DNA from: Ktedonobacterales bacterium
GTDB taxonomy: Bacteria > Chloroflexota > Ktedonobacteria > Ktedonobacterales > Ktedonobacteraceae
Length of the DNA stretch: 62,432 nucleotides
Assembly (NCBI GenBank): GCA_027451525.1
Contig: DAIDJF010000002.1
Location: forward strand, 113,851 to 176,282
Direction: 5' to 3'
Part shown: one piece after another, positions 17,315 through 26,389 of the stretch
Position numbering within the stretch: the first letter of the stretch is position 1
How the letters are laid out: each line of letters starts with the position of its first letter
Translations under genes and position numbers: made by a program
The notes under the pieces: generated by a model
What the model saw: the letters and a program-made list of their open reading frames with translations, nothing else
Told to the model about the DNA's origin: nothing
Database searches by the model: none

Positions 17315-19255
17315 GGATGGCTCTGCATATAACGTCTTCTCGCGCTCATAAATGACCATGCCAGGACCACCACCCTTCATGTGACGCACATGACGCTGCA
17401 AGGTATAATCTACGGGCACGCTAGTACTCCCACGCGCCTGACTATAGTAGGCAGCAAGACATGCAACGCGCTCGATAGTAGGACGTGGCACGTCACGCCC
17501 TGCCGCTTTAATGATGACATGTGACCCAGGGACACCACGCGCATGTAACCAGATATCGTTACTCGTCGCCTGATGGAACGTGACCTCTTCATTTTGACGA
17601 CTGTTCTTTCCAATCAGAACCGTAAATCCATCGTGACTCTGCATATGCAATGGAACACCACCAGATGGCGGAACAGGTTTACCTTTGCCCTGTTTGCCAC
17701 TTTTTCCGGCTTTCTTCCCTTTATTCTGCTTCGCCGCCTTTAGCTCGCGCCCACCAGCTTTGCCACGTAGATAGCCCGCTGTCTGCACCTCCGCTTTTAC
17801 CAACGCGACCTCTGGCGGTGTCTCCGCAATGGTCAGGTCGGCCAGCAGTTGCTCAACCGTCGCTAGCTCGACAGCATTCTGCTCAATCTGCTCCGGCACA
17901 AGCTCAGCAGCACGCCGCAATTTGTGATATTTGTTGAAGAACCGATTGGCGTTACCGACAGCATCAAAACGAGGATCAAGGGTTATCGTCACCGCTTCGC
18001 TTTCCTGCTCCTGGCCTGAAAAAAAGTTTTGTAACGTGACGCTGCTCTGACCTTGCACAATTTCATGCTGATAGGCTAATAAGAGATCGCCCTGCAAACG
18101 ATAGGCACTGGCCTGCTCAATAACAGCTAGCTCCTGCTGTAACAGGTCGGCCTTGCGCTTGCAGCGTTCGACCTGCCCCTGTAATACCTTACGGATCGGA
18201 GCGCGCAAATTATCCAGCGCGTCATGCCACTCAGTGCGTGCGTAGTAGTCATCGAGGAGCATATTGACCGAGATTTGTTCTTGCACACGCATACCCGGCA
18301 GATCCAGATACTGTTCCAGTACATAGACTGCGAAGGCTATCGGTGTCGCCTGCTTGCTGACTGGGTCAAGACGTTCAGCCAGTTGGGGATGCCACTGATG
18401 GGTATCGTAGAGCGCACTCAATTCGCGCACATTCCAGGCTAATTCCTCCCAGAGCTGCTCGCTGCTTGCCCTGGCCTGCTCATTCGTCATTTCGGCATCT
18501 TCAGTAGCGCGATAGACAGCCTCACGCGCCACGAGCGGACTAAAGCCGAGCAGGTGTTTTGTCAGTAGTTGCCAGAGTTTCGTCTGTTCAGGTCGTTTAC
18601 GTCCTTTGCCTGTCGGTGTTTCAAGCTGAGAAGGAACGCTCTCATCAGCAAGGCACAGCGAGAGTTGTGCGGCTGTTACGGTAGTCGGCTCAAGACGTGG
18701 TAGTGTCTGGCCTGCGAAAGAGCGTTGTTGCGGTGGCGGCGGTACATAGTGGACACCAGCAGCAATCACGCGGTAGCGATTCACCTCCGCCCCCACGCGT
18801 TTGAGACTGCCCAGGATCATACCCTGTTCATCACAGAGAATGATATTGCTCATACGTCCCATAATCTCAATAATCAGACGGAAACGTGTGCGCTCCTCGC
18901 TCTCCGCGCTACTACGATAGCCCACAATCAGCTCAATGACACGTTCCCAACGCGGCTGTGTTACCGCCTCAATGCGCGCCCCTTCTAAATGTTTGCGCAG
19001 CAGCATCACAAATGGCGGCGGCTCGCTGGCAATCTTTGTTGGTTTACGAGCGGTAAGGTGTGCGCGCGCCAGTTGAGGATGAGCAGAGAGATAGAGCCAG
19101 CGATTCTGTCCACCCTGTCCATCACGGGCGGGAGCATAACATTGTATAGCAATCGCATGTTCTGTTGGTTGAATAATGGTATCAACACGCGCACCTAACA
19201 GCAGTTTTTGCCACTCGTCCACGATCGCCGCGAGAGTAATTGCGTCTATATGCAT
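17297..19255 (-). CDS. rqcH: Ribosome quality control protein RqcH (NFACT/FbpA family)
   Basis: Binds stalled 50S-peptidyl-tRNA complexes and recruits tRNA-Ala for C-terminal tailing. NFACT-N is seen from MHIDAITLAAIVDEW; the middle is a long coiled-coil region; the C-terminal NFACT-R domain has SNDIWLHARGVPGSHVIIK. The conserved DR pair in NFACT-N, needed for alanine tailing in Bacillus, is E104-R105 here (PRWERVIELI). A lysine-rich linker (KQNKGKKAGKSGKQGKGK) precedes NFACT-R. The ATG at 19255 follows GAAGGTGG; in-frame starts further up have none. About 652 residues. The 3' end overlaps rpoN tail to tail. Confidence 0.93.
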   Translation of the reverse strand: MHIDAITLAAIVDEWQKLLLGARVDTIIQPTEHAIAIQCYAPARDGQGGQNRWLYLSAHPQLARAHLTARKPTKIASEPPPFVMLLRKHLEGARIEAVTQPRWERVIELIVGYRSSAESEERTRFRLIIEIMGRMSNIILCDEQGMILGSLKRVGAEVNRYRVIAAGVHYVPPPPQQRSFAGQTLPRLEPTTVTAAQLSLCLADESVPSQLETPTGKGRKRPEQTKLWQLLTKHLLGFSPLVAREAVYRATEDAEMTNEQARASSEQLWEELAWNVRELSALYDTHQWHPQLAERLDPVSKQATPIAFAVYVLEQYLDLPGMRVQEQISVNMLLDDYYARTEWHDALDNLRAPIRKVLQGQVERCKRKADLLQQELAVIEQASAYRLQGDLLLAYQHEIVQGQSSVTLQNFFSGQEQESEAVTITLDPRFDAVGNANRFFNKYHKLRRAAELVPEQIEQNAVELATVEQLLADLTIAETPPEVALVKAEVQTAGYLRGKAGGRELKAAKQNKGKKAGKSGKQGKGKPVPPSGGVPLHMQSHDGFTVLIGKNSRQNEEVTFHQATSNDIWLHARGVPGSHVIIKAAGRDVPRPTIERVACLAAYYSQARGSTSVPVDYTLQRHVRHMKGGGPGMVIYEREKTLYAEPSSTPFA

Positions 19256-19589
19256 AGTTCCACCTTCATCCTCTTTTCTTTTCAAGCCGCTGAAAGAGAA
19301 GCAAGCGTAGCTCACCAACATGCGCATCAGGCTTCAGTTACCACATAGCCTCTTCACACGAGCTTATACCGATGTTGTACAATAGAAGTAAATAAAAACA
19401 GATCTTCTCTGTTCCAATGCAGGAGCGAAGAAGCGACTTGCCGTACCTTGTGTCATACAAATGCCCGCTATTACACAAGGATTGAGAGGAATAAGGTCGC
19501 ATCTTACCACATTGGCAAGAACAGTATACCAGAGGGTCGCCAATTCGTACATTCATTCCAACTACTAGACGACAATCAGGAAATTTTGC
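19256..19589. promoter_or_regulatory. Divergent intergenic region rqcH-gmk
   Basis: Holds a plus-strand TACAAT (19378-19383), preceded by a weak -35, as the possible gmk promoter; this would give a leader of about 200 bases. No known riboswitch motif was recognised. Short reading frames on the minus strand (19338-19556) lack ribosome sites and protein-like composition. Confidence 0.35.
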
Positions 19590-20240
19590 ATGCAGATTAA
19601 GACGGAGCAGATTGTGCGTGAGCCGAACGCTTCTTCAGCACAACTACGTAGCCAGGGACTCCTCTTTGTCCTCTCTGCACCATCTGGGACAGGGAAAGAC
19701 TCAGTTATCCAGGAACTCAAAGCGCAGGGACTGGATTTCCATGTCGTTGCTTCTGTCACGACGCGCCCCATGCGTCCTGGTGAAAGTGAGGGCAACCCTT
19801 ATCACTTCATCAGCAAAGAGCAATTTGAAGAGATGATCGAACAAGATGAGTTACTGGAACACGCGCTTGTGCATGGTAATTGGTACGGGCAGCCATTGCA
19901 ACCCATCAGAGATAATCTACGTGTAGGACGTGATGTATTGCTCAAAATTGATGTGCAAGGAGCAGCCACGGTGCGCAGGAAGTTACCAGGGGCAATTTTT
20001 ATTTTTCTCGTCCCTGGTTCTGTTGAGGAATTGGTAATACGTCTGACAGCCCGTCAGACAGAAACGGAGGAGGAGCGAGAACGCCGTCTCAATGACGCAC
20101 GTGTGGAACTGGCGCAACAAGATCAGTATGACTATGTGATTGTCAACCGCCAGAACCAATTGAAGGAGGCGGCTGAGTGTTTGCGAGCAATAATGCGCGC
20201 AGAGCACTGCCGTACATATCCCCGTCTTGTCACATTGTAA
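19590..20240 (+). CDS. gmk: Guanylate kinase
   Basis: Converts GMP to GDP with ATP. The P-loop is SAPSGTGKDSV (Asp where Ser, Gly or Thr is usual), followed by the GMP-binding VTTRPMRPGESEGNPYHFIS, the lid region around RLTARQTETEEERERRL and DYVIVN. 216 residues. AGGAAA lies 7 bases before the ATG. It carries about 20 extra N-terminal residues relative to the short bacterial form. It is followed after 23 bases by glpX. Confidence 0.96.
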   Translation: MQIKTEQIVREPNASSAQLRSQGLLFVLSAPSGTGKDSVIQELKAQGLDFHVVASVTTRPMRPGESEGNPYHFISKEQFEEMIEQDELLEHALVHGNWYGQPLQPIRDNLRVGRDVLLKIDVQGAATVRRKLPGAIFIFLVPGSVEELVIRLTARQTETEEERERRLNDARVELAQQDQYDYVIVNRQNQLKEAAECLRAIMRAEHCRTYPRLVTL

Positions 20241-20263
20241 ATCAGCCATTAGAGGAGGACGAT

Positions 20264-21256
20264 ATGCAGGAAGAACGTTTTGAGCGATCCGGCACGAAAG
20301 AGCGGAACCTGGCAATGGAGCTGGTTCGCGTTACTGAGGCAGCAGCATTAAGCGCGGGACGTTGGATGGGTAAGGGCAACAAAGAGATGGTCGATCAGGC
20401 TGCAGTTGATGCCATGCGCCACGCGCTCGATGGTGTTGATATGGATGGCACCGTGGTAATTGGTGAGGGCGAGAAGGATGAGGCACCTATGCTATACACC
20501 GGTGAACGCATCGGAAATGGCTCAAAGCCGGAGGTTGATGTCGCCGTTGATCCTGTTGATGGCACACGCCTCCTTTCGCTGGGTATCGGTGGTGCGCTCG
20601 CCGTCGTGGCTATCGCAGAACGTGGTTCAATGTATGCGGCCCCTCCCGGCGTCTTCTATATGGAAAAGATAGCAGTCGGCCCCGCCTTCAAACATGTGAT
20701 TGATATTAACGCGCCAGTGGCAGTAAACCTGGACCGCATTGCCCGTGTTCGTGATGCCCACATTGATGATCTCACCGTTGTACTGCTTGACCGTCCACGC
20801 CATCAAGAGCTTATTCGCCAGATTCGTGAGGCCGGAGCGCGCATTCGCCTGATTACCGATGGTGACGTTTCAGCCGCCATCCAGGCCGCGATGGAAGATT
20901 ACACAGGGATTGACCTGCTAATGGGCATTGGCGGCGCACCGGAAGCAGTGCTAGCAGCAGCAGCAATTAAATGCATCGGTGGCGAAATTCTCTGTAAGGT
21001 TTGGCCGCGCAACGAGCAGGAACGCGAGAAATTCAAAGCGAACGGCATTGATCTCAATCAGGTATTCCGCGCTGATGATCTGGTAAAAAGTAATGACATC
21101 TCTTTCGCCGCGACAGGCATTACGAGCGGAGAGCTACTGGACGGTGTGCAGTATTTTGGCTGGGGGGCGCGCACATCCTCAGTCATGATGCGTTCACGTT
21201 CGGGAACTATTCGCTATATCCAGGCACGCCATCGCTGGCGCAAGGATGGGAAATAG
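20264..21256 (+). CDS. glpX: Class II fructose-1,6-bisphosphatase
   Basis: Hydrolyses fructose 1,6-bisphosphate in gluconeogenesis. Family landmarks are GRWMGKGNKEMVDQAAVDAMR, VVIGEGEKDEAPMLYTGE and the metal-binding VDPVDGTRLLSLG (usually DP-(L/V)-(E/D)-GT). The later VTDGDVSAAI and GIGGAPEAVLAAAA are typical. The ATG at 20264 follows AGAGGAGG; the earlier in-frame codons overlap gmk and lack a ribosome site. About 330 residues. It forms a two-gene unit with gmk. Confidence 0.96.
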   Translation: MQEERFERSGTKERNLAMELVRVTEAAALSAGRWMGKGNKEMVDQAAVDAMRHALDGVDMDGTVVIGEGEKDEAPMLYTGERIGNGSKPEVDVAVDPVDGTRLLSLGIGGALAVVAIAERGSMYAAPPGVFYMEKIAVGPAFKHVIDINAPVAVNLDRIARVRDAHIDDLTVVLLDRPRHQELIRQIREAGARIRLITDGDVSAAIQAAMEDYTGIDLLMGIGGAPEAVLAAAAIKCIGGEILCKVWPRNEQEREKFKANGIDLNQVFRADDLVKSNDISFAATGITSGELLDGVQYFGWGARTSSVMMRSRSGTIRYIQARHRWRKDGK

Positions 21257-21329
21257 TTCTACAGCCTAATCCGAGAGAAAAAAGGTCGCAGAGAGAAGCA
21301 CACGGCGTAAGAAATAGCATATATATCAA

Positions 21330-21358
21330 TTGACTTGCAGAAGGCTGTGTGCTACACT
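21330..21358 (+). promoter_or_regulatory. infC promoter
   Basis: TTGACT (21330-21335), a 17-base spacer and TACACT (21353-21358). This predicts a leader of about 80 bases before the AUU start. Confidence 0.65.
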
Positions 21359-21443
21359 TTGACCGTGTTCAAAAAACCATCCCATATTCAAACGTCTATG
21401 TTTACAAGAATGTTTAGCACAAAAAGGAAGGCAGGTTTGGCCT

Positions 21444-22145
21444 ATTAACAGGGATTTTCGGGGGAATGACCGTCAACGTGAGACACGAGTGAATGAACGC
21501 ATTCGTGCGCGAGAGATTCGCTTGATCGATGAAAATGGCGAAATGATGGGAGTAATGCCCCCCATACGCGCACTTGATATCGCCCGTGACAGAAATCTTG
21601 ATCTGGTCGAGGTATCACCTAATGCTATTCCGCCCGTCTGCAAATTGATGGACTATGGTCGATACAAGTATGAGCAGGCCAAGAAGGAAAACGAGGCGCG
21701 CAAAAACCAGAAGACCATTACGCTCAAAGAAATCCGTATGCGTCCGCGTACCGATGAACACGACGTAGAAGTCAAAACGCGCAAAATTCAAGAATTTCTG
21801 GCAGAAGGGGATAAGGTCCGGGTCAGCGTGCAGTTCCGTGGCGCCGAAATGCGTCATCCTGATCTCGGTCGCAAATTGCTGGATGATATTGCAGAAGTCT
21901 TGAAAGGCACTGCTACAATCGAACGCTCACCCGTCATGGAAGGGCGCATGATGTCTATGATTGTCTCGCGCGCTCCCGGATGGGAACCTCCGAAGAAACA
22001 GACACCATCTCCGACCAGCAAAACTCAGGCAACTCAACCCAAATCAGACACGCCAACCGATCAGGCGCAGCCTGAGAGTGCAGACGAGGATATTGAGGAC
22101 GACTTCGAGGACGAGGATGATGAGAATAACGAGAATGTAGAGTAA
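21444..22145 (+). CDS. infC: Translation initiation factor IF-3, AUU start
   Basis: Binds the 30S subunit, proofreads initiator tRNA and start codon, and prevents subunit joining. The sequence is unmistakable: VNERIRAREIRLIDENGEMM, then DYGRYKYEQAKKENEARK. In frame 15 codons upstream of the first GTG (21489) is ATT at 21444, giving (M)NRDFRGNDRQRETRVNERI. AAGGAAGGCAGG lies 8 bases before the ATT, while the GTG has no ribosome site. AUU is the known autoregulatory start of E. coli infC. The C-terminus has a ~45-residue acidic, Pro/Thr/Gln-containing tail ending ENNENVE, not found in E. coli IF-3. The normal neighbours rpmI and rplT do not follow; a terminator does. Confidence 0.93.
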   Translation: MNRDFRGNDRQRETRVNERIRAREIRLIDENGEMMGVMPPIRALDIARDRNLDLVEVSPNAIPPVCKLMDYGRYKYEQAKKENEARKNQKTITLKEIRMRPRTDEHDVEVKTRKIQEFLAEGDKVRVSVQFRGAEMRHPDLGRKLLDDIAEVLKGTATIERSPVMEGRMMSMIVSRAPGWEPPKKQTPSPTSKTQATQPKSDTPTDQAQPESADEDIEDDFEDEDDENNENVE

Positions 22146-22182
22146 TTCCCTCAGTTTGCCCTTGTAAGCAACGCAATACCAG

Positions 22183-22220
22183 GAGGGGAGCACAAGTAGT
22201 TTCTCCCCTCTTATTTTTTT
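22183..22220 (+). terminator. infC terminator
   Basis: Stem GAGGGGAG (22183-22190) with CTCCCCTC (22203-22210), then TTATTTTTTT. It is a strong intrinsic terminator directly after infC. Confidence 0.9.
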
Positions 22221-22361
22221 GCCATAAATCCTCCTATTACATAATTTACCGCTTGCTTTCCTCCTTGCTCAACCACTGTATTGCTCCCGTCAACTAAATA
22301 GGTACGCACAAAGTGAATCTAGTGCGGAAACTACCTTTTTCGCCAGTCTGATCCCTATAGG

Positions 22362-22390
22362 TTGACTTTTTAGGCAGAGGCAACTAAGAT
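22362..22390 (+). promoter_or_regulatory. Promoter of the processing protease
   Basis: TTGACT (22362-22367), a 17-base spacer and TAAGAT (22385-22390); it lies about 80 bases upstream of the GTG start. Confidence 0.55.
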
Positions 22391-22469
22391 AAGATTATCT
22401 CTTGCCACAAGCATATATACGATGTTATAAATACAAGCACTCTAAACAGTGCCTTATGGAGGCCATCCG

Positions 22470-23891
22470 GTGAGCAAATATGACGATCCCCGCTGGTATG
22501 AAGAACAACATACCGACCCGTCGCTCCCCAACCAGGAACTTTTCTACCATGTTGATCCATCATATACACCATCTACACCGACAGAGCAAGGAGGCTTTAC
22601 GCGCAATTATGCCCAACTGCCGCAGTCTGCTCCCCACGCACCACGGAAAGGCAGAACTATTGGTAGAACTATCCTCCTCATATCGCTCGTGATAATCGCT
22701 TTCGTGGGCGGCTGGTTTGGTAACCAACTCTACACGATTGGCTCGTTCACACAAAGCAGCCAGTCCAGCCAATATGAACAGCTCTTCCAACAAGCATGGC
22801 AGATTGTTGACCAGAACTACGTGGATCGCAAAGCCGTTAATTATAAGCAGATGTCATATAGCGCAATTCAGGCAATGGTTGATTCGCTCCACGATACCGG
22901 ACATACACGCTTCTTAACACCTAATCAGGTCCAATCGGAAAACCAGCAACTTAGCGGCTCCTTCACAGGCATTGGTATCTATCTGAGTCAAGACCCAAAA
23001 ACGAAACAACTCATCATTACCGCCCCTATCCCCGGTTCACCGGCTGAGAAAGCTGGTCTGAAACACGGTGATATCCTCGTTGCAGTCAATGGAACCAGCA
23101 CGGTTGGCAAGACAATTGCTGATGTCAGCACACTGATCCAGGGAAAAGAAGGCACCAGTGTCGCGATCACTGTACAGCGGCCCAGCACACAACAAACGCT
23201 GACCTTCAATATTGTACGTGCGCAAATCAGCGTGCCCAATGTGCTTATGCACTATATCCCTGAAGACCACATTGCCGATATTCAAATTGTGCAATTTGCG
23301 AATGGCGTCTCCGGTCAGCTCAAGGACCTGCTCCTCCAGGCTAAAAAACTGGGTGCAAACAAAATTCTACTCGACCTGCGCGATAATCCGGGTGGCTATC
23401 TCAGCGAGGCTGTTGATACTGCAAGCCTGTTTATTCCAAGTGGGAATGTTCTTCTAGAGCAAGATAGCAGTGGAAAACGCACGCCAGTCGCGGTCACAGG
23501 CAATACAGTCGATACAACTAGCCCCATTGTCGTCTTGATTAACGAGAATACCGCCAGCGCAGCCGAAATTGTTTCAGGGGCATTGAAAGATAATCACCGC
23601 GCTACACTCATCGGCGTAAAAACATTTGGCACTGGTACGGTCCTTCAACAGTTCAATCTCTCTGACGGCTCGGCAATTCTGCTCGGCACGCAGGAGTGGC
23701 TCACCCCTGATGGACAATTCATTCGGCAAACCAAAATTTCGCCCGATATCACCGTCCAACTCCCTGCCAATGTGACACCACTCACGCCAACTGACGAAAA
23801 TGCCAGCAATATGACGGAACAACAAGTATTGAACAGTGGAGATACACAAATCATCGCCGCCATCCAATACTTGCAAACACACGCAAAGTAA
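22470..23891 (+). CDS. Carboxyl-terminal processing protease, S41 family
   Basis: Membrane-anchored serine protease acting outside the cytoplasmic membrane on protein C-termini. A Pro/Tyr/Gln-rich cytoplasmic N-terminus of ~65 residues is followed by one membrane segment (ILLISLVIIAFVGGWFG), the S41 N-terminal helical domain, a PDZ domain (PGSPAEKAGLKHGDILVAVNG) and the catalytic domain with Ser in NENTASAAEIVSGAL and Lys in GVKTFGTG. The GTG at 22470 follows TATGGAGG with good spacing. About 473 residues. It is a single gene ended by a long palindrome. Confidence 0.94.
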   Translation: MSKYDDPRWYEEQHTDPSLPNQELFYHVDPSYTPSTPTEQGGFTRNYAQLPQSAPHAPRKGRTIGRTILLISLVIIAFVGGWFGNQLYTIGSFTQSSQSSQYEQLFQQAWQIVDQNYVDRKAVNYKQMSYSAIQAMVDSLHDTGHTRFLTPNQVQSENQQLSGSFTGIGIYLSQDPKTKQLIITAPIPGSPAEKAGLKHGDILVAVNGTSTVGKTIADVSTLIQGKEGTSVAITVQRPSTQQTLTFNIVRAQISVPNVLMHYIPEDHIADIQIVQFANGVSGQLKDLLLQAKKLGANKILLDLRDNPGGYLSEAVDTASLFIPSGNVLLEQDSSGKRTPVAVTGNTVDTTSPIVVLINENTASAAEIVSGALKDNHRATLIGVKTFGTGTVLQQFNLSDGSAILLGTQEWLTPDGQFIRQTKISPDITVQLPANVTPLTPTDENASNMTEQQVLNSGDTQIIAAIQYLQTHAK

Positions 23892-23923
23892 GTACAAAGC
23901 AACATCGTTGGTAGCGTCGTACA

Positions 23924-23992
23924 GTCACACTAAAGAAGGACGATGGTATGGCTATAGGAAATAGCCATACCATCGTCCTTCTTTAGTGTGAC
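23924..23992. repeat. 32-bp perfect palindrome with 5-base loop, convergent terminator
   Basis: Arms 23924-23955 and 23961-23992 are exact complements, loop AGGAA. It lies between the protease stop (23891) and the stop of the convergent HMG-CoA lyase (24000). It probably stops transcription from both sides. The arm and loop sizes equal those of the palindrome at 13476-13544 although the sequences differ. Confidence 0.85.
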
Positions 23993-23999
23993 GATAAGA

Positions 24000-24932
24000 T
24001 CAAGCTGTTATCGATGAAGCTTCGTGGGCTTGAAAATATTTACTGGTAGGCATGTGACCCAGATATGGGGCAATTGTGCGTGTTGCCGCCACAACTTTTT
24101 CAAGGTCAACACCAGTTTGAATACCCATACCATGCAGCATGTACAACAGATCTTCCGTTGCCAGATTGCCAGCCGCTCCTGGAGCATAGGGACAGCCCCC
24201 TAAGCCACCCGCCGAGGAATCCACGCTATGAATGCCCATTTGGAGAGCCACCAGCACATTCGCCAGTGCCGTCCCGCGTGTATCGTGAAAATGTACCGCC
24301 AACCAATCTATCGGGATCGCGCCCTCACCCATTAGCAACGCCAGCACATCATACACTTGATTAGGGGTTGCGACACCAATCGTATCGCCCAAAGAAAGCT
24401 CTTCAATCCCCATATCTAACAAAGCACGAGCAACCGCAAGCACCGCGTGCGGGTCCACGTCTCCCTCGTAGGGACAGCCAAAAACGGTTGAAATATAACC
24501 ACGTACCCCCATACCTTCACGCTTCGCCAGAGCAACAACGGGGCGAAAAATTTCCAGGCTCTCGGCAATAGTCATATTGATATTATGGCGCGTAAAGCTC
24601 TCGCTGGCAGCAGTAAAGACGGCGATAGAACGCACACCTGCGGCAAGAGCGCGCTCCATGCCTTTCATATTTGGCACAAGCACAGGATACATAGTGGAAG
24701 GTAATGGCTGGATACCAGCCATTACAGCACTGGCATCACTTAACTGCGGAATAGCACGTGGGCTGACAAAAGAGGTTGCTTCCACGACAGGCAGGCCAGC
24801 TGCAGCAAGTTGCGTGATAAAACGGATCTTCTGCTCTGTAGGAACCTGAACTTTTTCGTTTTGTAGACCATCGCGTGGCCCTACCTCAACGACACGTACC
24901 GACGCTGGTAGCGCGGGAAGAACGAAAGCCAT
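24000..24932 (-). CDS. Hydroxymethylglutaryl-CoA lyase
   Basis: Splits HMG-CoA to acetyl-CoA and acetoacetate at the end of leucine breakdown. The start VEVGPRDGLQNE is the metal-binding HMGL-like pattern, and SVDSSAGGLGGCPYAPGAAG holds the catalytic cysteine loop (GLGGCPYA) specific to this enzyme against isopropylmalate and citramalate synthases. About 310 residues. The ATG at 24932 lies 2 bases after the stop of the CBS protein, with GGGAGG inside that gene's end. No other leucine-degradation gene is in the window, so its pathway role is inferred from family alone. Confidence 0.94.
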   Translation of the reverse strand: MAFVLPALPASVRVVEVGPRDGLQNEKVQVPTEQKIRFITQLAAAGLPVVEATSFVSPRAIPQLSDASAVMAGIQPLPSTMYPVLVPNMKGMERALAAGVRSIAVFTAASESFTRHNINMTIAESLEIFRPVVALAKREGMGVRGYISTVFGCPYEGDVDPHAVLAVARALLDMGIEELSLGDTIGVATPNQVYDVLALLMGEGAIPIDWLAVHFHDTRGTALANVLVALQMGIHSVDSSAGGLGGCPYAPGAAGNLATEDLLYMLHGMGIQTGVDLEKVVAATRTIAPYLGHMPTSKYFQAHEASSITA

Positions 24933-24934
24933 AA

Positions 24935-26389
24935 TCATGCCTCCCTATACTGATATTGTGATGCCTCCTCACGCGCGCCTTCTTTCCCTCTTTCAGCTGC
25001 ACTTGTTTGCCCTTCAGGCGCAGGTAACAGCATCACATCCACATTGCTCTGCTCAGCAGCTGATTGATTGCGTATCACCCGTATTTTTGTAATACGGCGT
25101 CCACGCGTTGCCAATACAGTCAGCGTCAAGCCTTCAAAGGTAATCGTATCACCAGCATTGGGAATTTTATCAAGCTGAGCATACATAAAGCCACCAAGCG
25201 TCTCGTAGTCCGTATCTTCCAGATGCATCTCCATGATCGCGTTAAAATCGTAGATGTTTATTTTGGCATCAAAGATATACTCGTTCTCACTGACCTTTTC
25301 ATACAAGTTCTCTTCGTGGTCATACTCATCTTTGATATCACCCACAATCTCCTCTACAAGGTCTTCAATCGTGACCAGACCCGCAACCGCCCCATATTCG
25401 TCAACCACAATCACCATATGGACACGATTCTGGCGGATTTCGCGCAACAGATCATCGAGTTTCTTCGTCTCCGGTACAAAGTAAGCGGGACGGACCAGAT
25501 CGCGAATAGGGAATGAATGATGACCTTCGCGCAACTGTTTAAGCATATCCTTGGTGTAGAGCACACCGATGATTTCATCTATGCCAACACTCTCTTCATA
25601 CACGGGAATGCGCGAAAAACCGCCTTGCAGAGCGAGATCAACCGCTTCAGTAACCGTTGCAGTGCTGTCCAACGTGACCATATCAATACGCGGAATCATC
25701 ACCTCACGCACGGTCGTATCGGCAAATTCGAAGATGCTGTGAATCATCTCCGTTTCCTCTTCCTCCAAGACGCCCTCTTCTTCGCCAACCGTTACCAGAA
25801 GACGCAATTCCTCTTCTGTCACGAAAGGACCACGATGTTTGACTTGACCCCCCATCATCCGTACCAGATTTGAAGTTACGGTCCCCAGCGTCCAGACGAC
25901 AGGATATAAGAGCCAGGCGGCAAAGCGCACTGGACCAACAAGGGCACGCGCCCAACGTAACGGACTTTGGACGGCGGCGGTCTTAGGCGTGATCTCGCAG
26001 AAGATCAGGACCACCAGCGAGATTATTACAGAAGAGATAAGCTCGCCCAGTGACGCGGAGAAACGCAATGCCAACACGGTCGCCATGCCTGAGGCAACAA
26101 CGACCGCAACACTATTGACGACGAGAATAGTGGAGAGGAACTTGTTCGGTTCAGCAAGCAGACGCTCAATTTTTGTAGCCTGTGCATCGCCCTCTTCTAC
26201 AAGATTTTTGAGTTTGATACGGCTAATTGAGGTTAATGCTGTTTCTGCGGCAGAAGCCACACCACAAAAAACAAGAGAGATAATCAGAATGAATAGTTGT
26301 AACCATGCTTCTGAGTCAAATTGCGGAATATGAAAATCAACAGAGGCGACTAAGCCCGCTAGGCCAGGGCCATCCATATCGAGGCTCAC
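24935..26389 (-). CDS. CNNM/CorC-type membrane protein with CBS pair
   Basis: Probable ion-handling membrane protein (magnesium/cobalt efflux family, formerly hemolysin-like). The N-terminal DUF21/CNNM domain has about four membrane segments (residues ~28-170); then two CBS domains (from VREVMIPRIDMVTLD and NRVHMVIVVDEYGAVAGLVTIEDLVEEIVGDI), then the CorC_HlyC domain (YETLGGFMYAQLDKIPNAGD). A charged tail follows. The GTG at 26389 overlaps the glmU stop by four bases; an ATG at 26377 is better spaced from AAGAAGGAG. It is the middle gene of glmU-this-HMGL. Confidence 0.93.
   Translation of the reverse strand: MSLDMDGPGLAGLVASVDFHIPQFDSEAWLQLFILIISLVFCGVASAAETALTSISRIKLKNLVEEGDAQATKIERLLAEPNKFLSTILVVNSVAVVVASGMATVLALRFSASLGELISSVIISLVVLIFCEITPKTAAVQSPLRWARALVGPVRFAAWLLYPVVWTLGTVTSNLVRMMGGQVKHRGPFVTEEELRLLVTVGEEEGVLEEEETEMIHSIFEFADTTVREVMIPRIDMVTLDSTATVTEAVDLALQGGFSRIPVYEESVGIDEIIGVLYTKDMLKQLREGHHSFPIRDLVRPAYFVPETKKLDDLLREIRQNRVHMVIVVDEYGAVAGLVTIEDLVEEIVGDIKDEYDHEENLYEKVSENEYIFDAKINIYDFNAIMEMHLEDTDYETLGGFMYAQLDKIPNAGDTITFEGLTLTVLATRGRRITKIRVIRNQSAAEQSNVDVMLLPAPEGQTSAAERGKEGAREEASQYQYREA

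Larger units (their letters stand above)
22146..22469 (+). other. Intergenic region infC-ctp
   Basis: Contains the infC terminator (22183-22220) and the ctp promoter (22362-22390). No gene, in particular no rpmI or rplT, was found between them. Confidence 0.6.
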
